Shown piece after piece: positions 55,804 through 64,000 of a stretch of 64,000 nt of DNA; the first letter of the stretch is position 1; each line of letters starts with the position of its first letter. The notes beneath the pieces were generated by a model. That model ran no database searches, was not told the DNA's origin, and saw only the letters and a program-made list of their open reading frames with translations. The position numbers were made by a program, and so were the translations under genes. This stretch comes from Methylococcales bacterium (GTDB lineage Bacteria > Pseudomonadota > Gammaproteobacteria > Methylococcales > Methylomonadaceae). The stretch lies in assembly GCA_030654015.1 (NCBI GenBank), contig JAURYI010000107.1, positions 40,317 through 104,316 of the forward strand, given 5' to 3'.

Positions 55804-57255
55804 ATGACAGACTCACAAACACATTATGACGTTATCGTTATCGGTGCAGGCCCTGCGGGTTATACCGCCGCCCTGCGTTGCGCTCAACTCGGCTTAAAGA
55901 CCGCCTGTATTGACAATTGGCTGGATAAAAACGGTCAAAGCGGTCTGGGCGGATTTTTTCTTAATGCAGGTTGCCTTGCTTCCTTGGCATTACTGGAATC
56001 CGCCAAAATTTACTACACCTTGATCCATGATCTCAAAAATCACGGTATCTCCGCGCAAAACGTTACGCTGGATATGCCGCAAATGGTTAAGCGTAAAGAC
56101 GATATTATTCAAAACCTCAGACTCAATATTGCCGAAGCCTTTGCCTACCACCACATTGACCGCTACCCTGCCAGAGGCAAACTGCTCAACAACCGACAAG
56201 TTGAAGCTACCTTTGTTGATGACGCGGTACGCGCACCTGTCACACTGGAAGCGAACCACATTATTCTGGCAACCAGCTCCACCCCGATTAAATTAGCCTG
56301 CGCCCCTGTGGATAATGAATTCATTATTGACTCGGTCGCCGCGCTGAATTTAACCGCTGTCCCCAAAAAATTAGCCATTATCGGCGCGGGTGTGGTTGGA
56401 CTGGAATTGGCCAGCATCTGGAGTCGCTTAGGGGCAGAAGTTATTTTACTGGACGCTCAAGAAAAATTCTTATCACTGCTCGATGAACAACTCGCCACTG
56501 AAGCCTTTCAAATCTACACCGCACAAGGTTTGGAAATACGCATGGGTGCGCGTGTCACCTCCGCTAAAAAAGACCACAAAAAAGTCACCATCGACTATCA
56601 AGACCGCGATGGCACGCACACTCTGCGTGTTGATAAACTGATTGTTGCTTCTGGTCGCACTCCCAACACCGAAAGTTTAGCCGACCCCAATGCCGAATTA
56701 TTGCTTGATGAAAATGGCTACGTTCATGTCAATGAAAACTGCCGCACCAATTTACCCGGCGTGTATGCCATCGGCGATTTATCCTTATTAGGCCCAATGC
56801 TGGCACATAAAGGCATAGAAGAAGGCGTATTTGTCGCCGAACAAATTGCAGGTATCCATAATCCGATTGATTATGACGTACTGCCCAGCGTTATTTATAC
56901 CGACCCTGAAATTGCGTGGGTAGGGCAAACCGAACAAGCGTTACGCGCCATGGGTGAATCCATAAAAGTCAGTAGTTTTCCGCTCAAAACCAACGTCCGC
57001 GCCCAAGCCACAGGCAAAACCGAAGGTCTGGTAAAAATGATAGCCCATGCCGATACCGACGCATTACTCGGTGTTCATATCATCGCCTCACACGCCTCGG
57101 AACTGATTGCCGAAGCGGTACTGGCAATGGAATTTTCCGCCAGCAGCGAAGACCTCGCGCGTACCATACACGCCCACCCTACCCTGTCCGAAGCCCTGCA
57201 CGAAGCCGCACTGGGACTGAAAAACAAATCACTGTATTCGTTGTTAAATAAATAG
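55804..57255 (+). CDS. Dihydrolipoamide dehydrogenase homologue lacking one redox cysteine
   Basis: A 483-residue flavoprotein in the E3 position behind sucA-sucB (4-bp gap). FAD motif VIVIGAGPAGYTAALRCAQLG, NAD motif LAIIGAGVVGLELASIWSRLGAEV, the second FAD motif PGVYAIGDLS and the C-terminal HPTLSE (His458, Glu463) are all present. The active-site stretch, usually GGTCLNVGCIPSK, reads GGFFLNAGCLASL: Phe52 replaces the first cysteine, and only Cys57 remains. Normal disulfide chemistry is therefore not expected. A second, complete lpd elsewhere in the genome is likely. The gene may have another redox or structural role. Confidence 0.88.
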   Translation: MTDSQTHYDVIVIGAGPAGYTAALRCAQLGLKTACIDNWLDKNGQSGLGGFFLNAGCLASLALLESAKIYYTLIHDLKNHGISAQNVTLDMPQMVKRKDDIIQNLRLNIAEAFAYHHIDRYPARGKLLNNRQVEATFVDDAVRAPVTLEANHIILATSSTPIKLACAPVDNEFIIDSVAALNLTAVPKKLAIIGAGVVGLELASIWSRLGAEVILLDAQEKFLSLLDEQLATEAFQIYTAQGLEIRMGARVTSAKKDHKKVTIDYQDRDGTHTLRVDKLIVASGRTPNTESLADPNAELLLDENGYVHVNENCRTNLPGVYAIGDLSLLGPMLAHKGIEEGVFVAEQIAGIHNPIDYDVLPSVIYTDPEIAWVGQTEQALRAMGESIKVSSFPLKTNVRAQATGKTEGLVKMIAHADTDALLGVHIIASHASELIAEAVLAMEFSASSEDLARTIHAHPTLSEALHEAALGLKNKSLYSLLNK

Positions 57256-57264
57256 TCTGCAAAC

Positions 57265-57298
57265 ATCGGAATCCGAAAACCTGTTTTCGGATTCCGAT
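57265..57298 (+). terminator. Perfect 15-bp hairpin with CCTG loop after the lpd homologue
   Basis: ATCGGAATCCGAAAA, loop CCTG, TTTTCGGATTCCGAT, 9 bp after the stop. It shares the AAAACCTGTTTT core with the hairpin at 3905-3930. Confidence 0.65.
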
Positions 57299-57430
57299 TA
57301 GCAAGACCGCGATAATTCAACCGCCAGTCATCGTTTCAATATCTGCAAATACTGTTAATTGTTTTTCTGCTACTTAAGCCATCGTTCCTGATTTACAATG
57401 CCCGCCTTGAAACAGATGCCAGGAATACCC

Positions 57431-58006
57431 ATGACTAACCACACAACCCTTATTTTGGCTTCTGCCTCGCCGCGTCGCAAAGAACTACTGGATCAGATAG
57501 GCGTGCGTCATACCGTGTATGCGGTGGATATTGATGAAACGCCGTTGAACAATGAAACCCCGTTAGCCTATGTGAAACGGGTCGCCGCAGAAAAATCTGC
57601 CGCCTGTGCCGCGCTATTGCAGACGACACAACCTGTATTAGCCGCCGATACCAGCGTCATCTTAGGTGATGTCATTATGGGCAAACCTAAGGATAAAGAA
57701 GACGCACTGACCATGTTGCGCCAGCTATCAGGTAAAACCCATCAGGTGTATAGTGCGATTTCTTTACGTTGCGGTACGCACAGTGAGGCAGTAAGTATCA
57801 CCGATGTTACTTTCAAAGAATTGAGCGAGCAGGAAATACTCGATTATTGGCACAGCGGCGAACCGTTGGATAAAGCGGGCGCGTATGCCATTCAGGGCAA
57901 AGGCAGTGTGTTTGTCACCGCGATTAATGGCAGTTTTTCGGGCGTGGTAGGGTTGCCGTTGTTTGAAACGGCGGAGCTGTTGCGGCAACAAGGCATAATC
58001 GTCTAG
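57431..58006 (+). CDS. maf: Maf-family nucleoside triphosphate pyrophosphatase
   Basis: 191 residues from the ATG at 57431 (AGGAAT upstream); the longer frame to 57398 has no support. The Maf signature LILASASPRRKELLDQIGV is followed by VLAADTSVILGDVIMGKPKDKEDA and the substrate motif AGAYAIQGKGSVFV. It hydrolyses non-canonical or surplus nucleotides (dTTP/UTP-type, YhdE-like). It precedes rng and yhdP as in many gammaproteobacteria, here with an extra gene inserted after it. Confidence 0.94.
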   Translation: MTNHTTLILASASPRRKELLDQIGVRHTVYAVDIDETPLNNETPLAYVKRVAAEKSAACAALLQTTQPVLAADTSVILGDVIMGKPKDKEDALTMLRQLSGKTHQVYSAISLRCGTHSEAVSITDVTFKELSEQEILDYWHSGEPLDKAGAYAIQGKGSVFVTAINGSFSGVVGLPLFETAELLRQQGIIV

Positions 58007-58051
58007 GTCTGTTGTATTGTTCCCACACACGTTGAATTAGGTGGCATAAAC

Positions 58052-58462
58052 ATGATTAAAACAACAGACAAAGAAAAATTGCCGAAAGGTTGTTCCTATC
58101 CAATAGGTGCGGAAATTATTTCGGCAGGCTTGTCTGAAGTGCCTCAATATGAAGATTTGCAAATCATTTTTCGTATGAAAGATGAGAGTCATATTTCCTT
58201 ATACAATCGAAAAATCAAAGAAGCGGGGGATATTATTGTTCTTGATGTGTATTCCTCGTATGGTCGCTTTAGAACTTGGAGAATGACCGTTCGTACTGTT
58301 CCTAGTGCATTTAAAAAAGACGCATCAGAAAAAATTATTTCACAAATTCTTCCTGTCTTACGCGAACGATTGTTAAAAGCGGGAATAAATGAGGAGCATT
58401 TTTCATTCAGCGCGAGTTATTCTTTGGCAACGGGTGATATAAAATTTGCTGTTGAAAGCTAA
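58052..58462 (+). CDS. Conserved-looking protein of unknown function
   Basis: A 136-residue cytosolic protein with no signal or membrane helix. The strand-rich middle (LQIIFRMKDESHISLYNRKIKE, then IIVLDVYSSYGRFRTWRMTVRTVP) and helical C-terminal half (EKIISQILPVLRERLLKAGI) suggest a small alpha/beta domain. I recognise no family. It sits between maf and rng, genes that are usually adjacent, and is followed by an interspersed repeat, so it may be a local insertion. Confidence 0.6.
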   Translation: MIKTTDKEKLPKGCSYPIGAEIISAGLSEVPQYEDLQIIFRMKDESHISLYNRKIKEAGDIIVLDVYSSYGRFRTWRMTVRTVPSAFKKDASEKIISQILPVLRERLLKAGINEEHFSFSASYSLATGDIKFAVES

Positions 58463-58488
58463 CAAAAACGCCCTGTTTAGACAAAATC

Positions 58489-58521
58489 GTCGGGTTACGC
58501 TATCGCTAACCCGACCTACAA
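58489..58521. repeat. GTCGGGTTA...TAACCCGAC palindromic repeat
   Basis: 9-bp perfect arms (58489-58497, 58507-58515) around CGCTATCGC, followed by CTACA. It has the same arms as 41321-41346. It lies just upstream of rng. Confidence 0.8.
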
Positions 58522-58540
58522 TAATTATAAAAATAATATT

Positions 58541-59995
58541 ATGAGCGAAGAAATTTTAATCAACATTACCCCGCCTGAAACCCGCGTTGCCGTCATTGAA
58601 AATGGCGTGTTGCAAGAACTGATTATTGAACGCAGTCGTGAACGCGGTTTAGTCGGTAATATCTATAAAGGTGAAGTATGTCGCGTATTACCTGGAATGC
58701 AGGCGGCGTTTGTTGATATTGGCTTACCTAAAGCCGCGTTTTTGCATTTGTCGGATTTATCAACTCAGGAGCTGGAACGCACGGGTTCAGAAAATATCGA
58801 GCATTATCTGCATGAAGGGCAGCATATTATTGTGCAGGTGGTGAAAGACCCGCTGGGTACAAAAGGCGCGCGTTTGACCACTGACATATCCATCCCGTCG
58901 CGCTTTCAGGTCTATATGCCTTACGCCAATATGTCGGGCGTATCGCAACGTATTGAATGTGAACCTGAGCGCAACCGCTTGCGAGCCTGTGTAGAAGCCT
59001 TCAGACAGGAACATAACTGCGGCGGCTTTATTGCCAGAACGGCGGCGGAATGTGTGGAAGAAGACATTCTGATTGCCGATATGCTGTTTTTATTAAAATT
59101 GTGGGAATCGATCTCCGAAAAAATAATCACCACCAAAGCCAAGTCCTTTATTCATAAAGATTTACCGCTCAGCGTCCGCACGTTACGCGATTTACACAAA
59201 GAAGGGTTGGAACGGATTCGCGTCGATTCCAAAGAAACCTATCATAAATTAATTGAATTTGCAGAGGTGTTTGCTCCCGAAATCGTCCCCATTATTGAAC
59301 ATTACACGGGTGAATGCCCTGTGTTTGATATTTACAATGTGGAAGATGAAATTAAACGCGCTTTAGAACGTAAAGTTAAATTAAAATCAGGCGGGCATCT
59401 GGTATTTGACCAAACCGAAGCGATGACTACGGTGGATGTCAATACAGGCAGTTACGTCGGCGGGCGCAATCTGGAAGAAACCATTTTTAAAACCAATCTG
59501 GAAGCGGCGCAAACCATCGCGCGGCAACTGCGTTTACGCAATCTGGGCGGCATCATTATCATTGATTTTATTGATATGAAAAGCGAAGAGCATAAGCAAC
59601 AGGTGTTGCAAGCCATGGAGCGGAATTTAGCCAAAGACTGGGCAAAAACCAAAATTACCGAAGTATCCATTCTGGGTTTGGTGGAAATGACGCGCAAACG
59701 CACCCGCGAAAGTTTGGAGCATATTCTGTGTGAACCGTGTGGGGCGTGTGGTGGACGCGGAGTATTAAAAACCGCCGAGTCAATGTGTCTGGAAATTTTT
59801 CGGGAAATTATTCGTGAAGTGCGCTTATATAAGGTACAAACCTTGTTGGTACTTGCCTCTAATACGGTGGTCGATATGTTACTGGATGAAGAAGCCGATA
59901 TGCTGGCAGAGTTAGAAATATTTTTAGATGTACAAATCAAGTTCAGAGCCGAATCAGAATACAATCAGGAACAGTATGATGTGGTACTTCTTTGA
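58541..59995 (+). CDS. rng: Ribonuclease G
   Basis: 484 residues (E. coli RNase G has 489). The N-terminal S1 domain (RGLVGNIYKGEVCRVLPGMQAAFVDIGLPKAAFLHLSDL) is followed by the RNase-H-like and 5'-sensor region. The DNase-I-like catalytic part has AMTTVDVNTGSYVGGRNLEETIF (catalytic Asp pair with IIIIDFIDM). The zinc-link CEPCGACGGRG comes next. It endonucleolytically processes 16S rRNA and some mRNAs. It precedes yhdP in the standard order. Confidence 0.96.
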   Translation: MSEEILINITPPETRVAVIENGVLQELIIERSRERGLVGNIYKGEVCRVLPGMQAAFVDIGLPKAAFLHLSDLSTQELERTGSENIEHYLHEGQHIIVQVVKDPLGTKGARLTTDISIPSRFQVYMPYANMSGVSQRIECEPERNRLRACVEAFRQEHNCGGFIARTAAECVEEDILIADMLFLLKLWESISEKIITTKAKSFIHKDLPLSVRTLRDLHKEGLERIRVDSKETYHKLIEFAEVFAPEIVPIIEHYTGECPVFDIYNVEDEIKRALERKVKLKSGGHLVFDQTEAMTTVDVNTGSYVGGRNLEETIFKTNLEAAQTIARQLRLRNLGGIIIIDFIDMKSEEHKQQVLQAMERNLAKDWAKTKITEVSILGLVEMTRKRTRESLEHILCEPCGACGGRGVLKTAESMCLEIFREIIREVRLYKVQTLLVLASNTVVDMLLDEEADMLAELEIFLDVQIKFRAESEYNQEQYDVVLL

Positions 59996-60000
59996 GGTAC

Positions 60001-60080
60001 AAAGTGAAAGGTACAAGGTGCAAGGTGCAATTTTGTCCTTTTTACCTTGCACCTTTTACCCTGCACCTTTTACCTTGAAC
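60001..60080. repeat. Low-complexity palindromic repeat of AAGGTGCAAGGT words
   Basis: AAGGTGCAAGGT (60015-60026) pairs with ACCTTGCACCTT (60044-60055), flanked by further ACCTTTTACC copies. It fills the rng-yhdP gap. A related ATTCAAGGTTCAAGG stretch occurs at 17581-17596. Confidence 0.65.
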
Positions 60081-60088
60081 CTGTTTTC

Positions 60089-63000
60089 ATGATTCATCAT
60101 ATTAAACGCGCCACCCGACACCTCATTTTCTGGTCTTTGATTGTATCGGCATTGGGTTTGCTGGCAGTGCGCGTGTCATTGCACCTTATCAATCATTACA
60201 AAATTGAATTAGCCGCCGAAATCAGCAAACAGGTGGATGCCCCTGTAACTATCGGGCATTTAAAAACCCGCTTTCGCCATTTCAGCCCGCAATTAGTGCT
60301 GCAAGATATTACTATTGCCGCGCCTGACAACCATCAGCAATCGCCGCCTATTCAACTGAAAGAACTGCGCATTGGCATTCATTTAATTAATCTAGTATTA
60401 AGTCGTGATGTGTTGTCATCGTCATGGATAACGCTGGTGGGTGCAAAACTGACGGTCAAAAAACAAGCGGACGGCAGCATTGCCATTGTGGGTTTAAAAG
60501 CAGGCGGAGGACAACCGCTGTGGTTATTACAAGGGCGGCAATATCAGGTATTACAAAGTTCATTAACGTGGCAGGATGAACAAAAACACGGCAAATCGCT
60601 GGTGTTTGATGATGTCAATGTGATGATACGCAATAACGGCGATCGGCATCGCGTGAATGTATTGATTAACCTGCAAGAAAAACAAGGCGAATTACTCAAA
60701 GCCTCATTTGACATTAACGGCAATATTTTTGAGCCGTTAGCGATTAACGGCACCGGCTATATTGAAGGCAAAGCCATCAACTTACCTGCATGGATTACGG
60801 TTGATTTACCCCTGACACTGGGTATTAAATCAGGAGTCGGCGATTTTAAAGTCTGGGGCGAGTGGCAACGCTCACAATTAATCTCCATGACGGCTGACAT
60901 ACAGGCAGAACAATTACGAATCAGCCAGCCACATAAAGCCGATTTTGTCGCTCAGGATTTTGCCACCCTGTTTTTCTGGCTCAAGCATGACCATCAATGG
61001 AGCGTGGATGTTGAACGTTTTACACTGGCAATAGCGGATAAAAAATACCTGCCCAGCACATTCACGCTGTCAGGAATCAGTGCCGACGATCAGCAATTGC
61101 ATCAACTGGCACTGTCCGCACCACACATTGATTTACAGGCGGTCGCCACGCTGGGCGAATTTTTCGCCCCCGATGCCCAAGCCAAGTTATTGACACAAGC
61201 GCAGTTAAAAGGTCGTCTGGATAATTTTACCCTGTCCAGCAATCTCGATACCCAGCAACTCACAGTTGACGGACAGTTTGCCAATGTCAGCACCTCACCC
61301 ATGCAGTCACAGCCAGGCATAGATAATTTTTCAGGGCATATTAACGGCAACGAACAGCAAGGCAGTATTCAGCTGAATAGCAGAAACGCGCAATTTAAAG
61401 CTCCGAATTTGTTCCGCACTCCCATTCCCATCAACACGCTCAACGGCGCATTAACATGGCAACAAAACGCTGATAATTGGACAATAGCCAGCGCACTACT
61501 GAAATTAAACACGCCTGATATACACAGTAAAGCTCGCTTACAGCTCATCATTCCTAAAGCCGACAAGCCTGTATTTATGGATTTACAAATTGCATTTACT
61601 GGGAAAAACATGAGTAAAGCAGGCACTTATTACCCTGTGAGCGTGATGGATAAAGGCTTGGTCGATTGGCTGGATCATGCGTTTATCGGTGGCAATGTAC
61701 CGAAAGGCGGCGTATTGTTTTACGGTAATCTGAATGAATTTCCATTTACTAACGGGCAAGGTGTGTTTGAAGCGGTTTTTGAAGCCAAACAACTGGAACT
61801 TTTGTATCACCCAGAGTGGCCGCATTTAACCGAACTGGATGGCGAAGTGTTCTTTTCGCAAAACAGTTTAGAGATTAATCTTGCTGGTAAAACCAATAAT
61901 TTAGACATTAAACACGCAAAAATCAGCATTCCTGCGCTGAATAAATGTGACAGCTTACAAGTTGATGGCACATTTGCCGCCACAATTGCCGATACTTTAG
62001 CATTTTTACAAAAAACTCCGCTCACCTTGCCCATTAAGGCGGTCACCAATGCGATTACCCCACGCGGCAACACCGAAGTAAATCTGGCACTCACCATTCC
62101 CTTAGTCCCCAACCTCGCACCAAAAATTGATGGTACGGCGACTGCCAAAAATGCTAATTTGACGGTCAACGCCTTGGACTTGCTCATTGATAAAATGAAT
62201 GGCACGTTAAAATTTGATGCGCTGGGTATTTATACCGATAACATCAATGCAGAGGCGTTAGGCTATCCCGTAAAAATCGCCATTAAACACGACGAGCAAA
62301 AATCGACGATTAATATCGCAGGACGTACCAGCATTACTGAACTCAGCAAACAGTTCACCCTATTTGACTGGTCGGCAGCAACGGGGGTCAGCGATTATAA
62401 AATTCAGCTGCAACTGCCCTACAACAACAGTGCGCCAGATCTGAACGTAGAGTCGATGTTAGCGGGTATCAGTCTCAATTTACCCGATGGTCTGGCAAAA
62501 ACCAGTTCACAACAACGCGCACTGTCATTAAATTTCAGTTTGGTGGATAAACCGCTACTACCCATCAGCATAAGTTACGACGATCAACTGAAAGCCGCGC
62601 TGAATTTCGATGTCAAACAACAAAACCTGCAAGCAGGGCATATTCTTATCGGCACGGGCAAGGTCGAAGCCCCCAAAAAAGGCATTAAACTGGAAATTAA
62701 CAGCGAGCAACTCGCCCTGCAAAACTGGCTGGGTCTCGGCTTTTCAATGGCACAAGGTAAAACCACGCAGACCACCAGCCAAATCAATGAAATCCGTATT
62801 CACAGCAACTCCAGCGTGTGGAAAAAAACGCCGCTGGGTGTGTTTGATTTAAACCTGAAACCCAATGGCAAACAATGGACAGGGCAACTCAACAGCCAGT
62901 TTGCCAAAGGTAAACTCAGCATTCCCTTTGACCTGAAAGGCGCGAACCGTGTTACGCTCAATATGGATGAACTGGATTTATCACTGGCTCAACAACTGAA

Positions 63001-63907
63001 CGGCAAAGACAAAGACAGTACGGAAGTTGCCGCACTGATACCCGCAGAAATGCCCTTAATTACCCTGACCAGCAATAAAACCCGTTGGCAAAATGTAGAA
63101 CTGGGGCAATTAAGCCTTATTGCGGAACGACTCAGCAACGGCATCAGTTTTAAAAATGTCACCCTCAACAGCGAGATACAGAAATTGACGCTATCGGGCG
63201 ACTGGCAGGTCAACGGCAAACAATCTGTCACCCGCGCCAAAGGTCGTTTGGATATGACTCGTGCCGACGAATTATTCAAGCAACTGGACATCAACAAAGA
63301 CTTCACCAAAACCAGCGGCGTGATTGATTTTGATGTGCAATGGCAAGGTGCGCCGCAACAATTTTCCCTCGCCACGCTACGCGGTCATCTGGATACCGAA
63401 TTTAAAGAAGGGCGTTTACTCAGCGTTGAACCTGGCTTCGGGCGCGTACTGGGCGTACTGGCGGTTGCCCAGTGGATTAAACGCTTACAACTGGATTTCA
63501 GTGATATTTATGAAGAAGGCTTGACGTTCAACAGCATCACAGGACATTTTGATGTCGCACAAGGCAAAGTACACACCAACAATCTTATCGTGGATGCCGT
63601 ACCCGCCAAAATCACCCTCACAGGTGATACTGATTTACTGCGCCGCACCGTAGACTACAGCATCATGGTCGCGCCAAAAAGTGCCGATGCCCTACCTATA
63701 GCTGGTACAATTATGGGCAAAGTCAGCTCTTTAATCGGGCGGTCTTTAACAGGCAAAGATCAGGATGGTTTTTTCTTTGGCTCACAATATTCAGTCAGCG
63801 GTGAATGGGGTAAAGTACAGGTTACGCCACGCCATGAGAACGATGGCTTATTACAAAAAACGTGGAATGGTCTCACTGATTTTTCATGGATAAATCAACA
63901 AAAATAA
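60089..63907 (+). CDS. yhdP: YhdP-type AsmA-like inter-membrane lipid transport protein
   Basis: 1272 residues, the size of E. coli YhdP (1266). A single N-terminal membrane helix (HLIFWSLIVSALGLLAVRVSL) is followed by a very long periplasmic region of beta-strands (DUF3971/AsmA family, TIGR02099 type). A conserved C-terminal part (DFDVQWQGAPQQFSLATLRGHLDTEFKEGRLLSVEPGFGRVLGV) follows. The ATG at 60089 starts the membrane helix properly; upstream codons come from an intergenic repeat. In E. coli YhdP helps to move phospholipids to the outer membrane. The rng-yhdP order is conserved. Confidence 0.94.
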   Translation: MIHHIKRATRHLIFWSLIVSALGLLAVRVSLHLINHYKIELAAEISKQVDAPVTIGHLKTRFRHFSPQLVLQDITIAAPDNHQQSPPIQLKELRIGIHLINLVLSRDVLSSSWITLVGAKLTVKKQADGSIAIVGLKAGGGQPLWLLQGRQYQVLQSSLTWQDEQKHGKSLVFDDVNVMIRNNGDRHRVNVLINLQEKQGELLKASFDINGNIFEPLAINGTGYIEGKAINLPAWITVDLPLTLGIKSGVGDFKVWGEWQRSQLISMTADIQAEQLRISQPHKADFVAQDFATLFFWLKHDHQWSVDVERFTLAIADKKYLPSTFTLSGISADDQQLHQLALSAPHIDLQAVATLGEFFAPDAQAKLLTQAQLKGRLDNFTLSSNLDTQQLTVDGQFANVSTSPMQSQPGIDNFSGHINGNEQQGSIQLNSRNAQFKAPNLFRTPIPINTLNGALTWQQNADNWTIASALLKLNTPDIHSKARLQLIIPKADKPVFMDLQIAFTGKNMSKAGTYYPVSVMDKGLVDWLDHAFIGGNVPKGGVLFYGNLNEFPFTNGQGVFEAVFEAKQLELLYHPEWPHLTELDGEVFFSQNSLEINLAGKTNNLDIKHAKISIPALNKCDSLQVDGTFAATIADTLAFLQKTPLTLPIKAVTNAITPRGNTEVNLALTIPLVPNLAPKIDGTATAKNANLTVNALDLLIDKMNGTLKFDALGIYTDNINAEALGYPVKIAIKHDEQKSTINIAGRTSITELSKQFTLFDWSAATGVSDYKIQLQLPYNNSAPDLNVESMLAGISLNLPDGLAKTSSQQRALSLNFSLVDKPLLPISISYDDQLKAALNFDVKQQNLQAGHILIGTGKVEAPKKGIKLEINSEQLALQNWLGLGFSMAQGKTTQTTSQINEIRIHSNSSVWKKTPLGVFDLNLKPNGKQWTGQLNSQFAKGKLSIPFDLKGANRVTLNMDELDLSLAQQLNGKDKDSTEVAALIPAEMPLITLTSNKTRWQNVELGQLSLIAERLSNGISFKNVTLNSEIQKLTLSGDWQVNGKQSVTRAKGRLDMTRADELFKQLDINKDFTKTSGVIDFDVQWQGAPQQFSLATLRGHLDTEFKEGRLLSVEPGFGRVLGVLAVAQWIKRLQLDFSDIYEEGLTFNSITGHFDVAQGKVHTNNLIVDAVPAKITLTGDTDLLRRTVDYSIMVAPKSADALPIAGTIMGKVSSLIGRSLTGKDQDGFFFGSQYSVSGEWGKVQVTPRHENDGLLQKTWNGLTDFSWINQQK

Positions 63908-63962
63908 CCCGCTTATTTAACGACTAGCCGTCGTGAAGTAATAACAATACAGGAAAAATAGG

Positions 63963-64000
63963 ATGAGTAAATGTGCTGCCATACAAATGGCATCAAGTCC
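63963..64000 (+). CDS. Start of a carbon-nitrogen hydrolase (nitrilase-family) gene, cut by the window end
   Basis: Only 12 codons are visible: MSKCAAIQMASS. The KxAAIQMxS opening is typical of the nitrilase-superfamily gene that follows yhdP in pseudomonads and relatives (before tldD). AGGAAAAATAGG upstream provides a ribosome site. The call rests on this short peptide and on gene order. Confidence 0.6.
   Translation, partial: MSKCAAIQMASS

Noticed and set aside
60047..60088. Earlier start for yhdP
   Set aside because: Those codons come from the intergenic AAGGT repeat and would place 14 odd residues before the membrane helix.

Overview
The window looks like a chromosomal segment of a gammaproteobacterium with moderate GC (judged by eye, not counted). 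The evidence is the set of house-keeping genes and their orders: rpsB-tsf-pyrH-frr-uppS-cdsA-dxr-rseP, map-glnD, dapA-bamC, fimV next to asd, sucA-sucB-lpd, and maf-rng-yhdP followed by a nitrilase-family gene. FimV, BamC, YhdP and GlnD together point strongly to Gammaproteobacteria. The style of the intergenic repeats and of the small accessory genes reminds me of Methylococcales, but no diagnostic gene such as a methane monooxygenase is present, so that placement is only a guess.

Layout. 1-4.2 kb: two minus-strand secreted or outer-membrane proteins, a FecI-like ECF sigma factor without an anti-sigma partner, a small stand-alone FtsH/M41-like metallopeptidase domain behind an attenuator-like terminator, and a periplasmic protein. 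3.9-10.2 kb: a complete minus-strand heavy-metal RND efflux operon (small secreted protein, outer-membrane channel, adaptor, RND pump, DUF3240 protein) with overlapping start and stop codons. 10.4-17.6 kb: a Gln-rich coiled-coil lipoprotein, then pepN, glnD and map. 17.66-28.05 kb: the plus-strand translation and envelope cluster with a promoter, a folded rpsB leader and an rpsB/tsf hairpin. The cluster is interrupted between tsf and pyrH by a four-gene AT-rich island (Uma2-like nuclease, PIN/NYN-like nuclease, small acidic protein, PD-(D/E)XK-like protein). It ends with dsbC where bamA would be expected. 28.2-30.0 kb: the DEAD-box helicase deaD.

30.2-39.5 kb is the most plastic stretch, all on the minus strand. 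A MacAB-type efflux system and a NodT-type outer-membrane channel are separated by a YwqK-like membrane protein overlapping a nuclease-like gene and by two decayed toxin-antitoxin modules (a HicA remnant, and a RelE/ParE-like toxin with a nonsense codon). Upstream of macA lie an intact VapBC-like pair and a leucine-rich-repeat gene apparently broken by a 10-bp tandem duplication. Identical 36-bp inverted repeats bracket the macAB block.

39.7-64 kb is mostly core metabolism: dapA-bamC with an extended -10 promoter, purL, a small membrane protein, fimV, asd, adk, a CBS-domain protein, sucA-sucB-lpd, maf, an unknown gene, rng, yhdP and the start of a nitrilase-family gene. The Lpd homologue lacks the first cysteine of the redox disulfide, which is the most striking single-gene oddity. 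Gene ends are repeatedly marked by long near-perfect hairpins, and interspersed repeats built on GTCGGGTTA/TAACCCGAC or GGATGGGCT/AGCCCATCC words occupy many intergenic gaps. I found no rRNA, tRNA, CRISPR array, prophage or intact insertion sequence.
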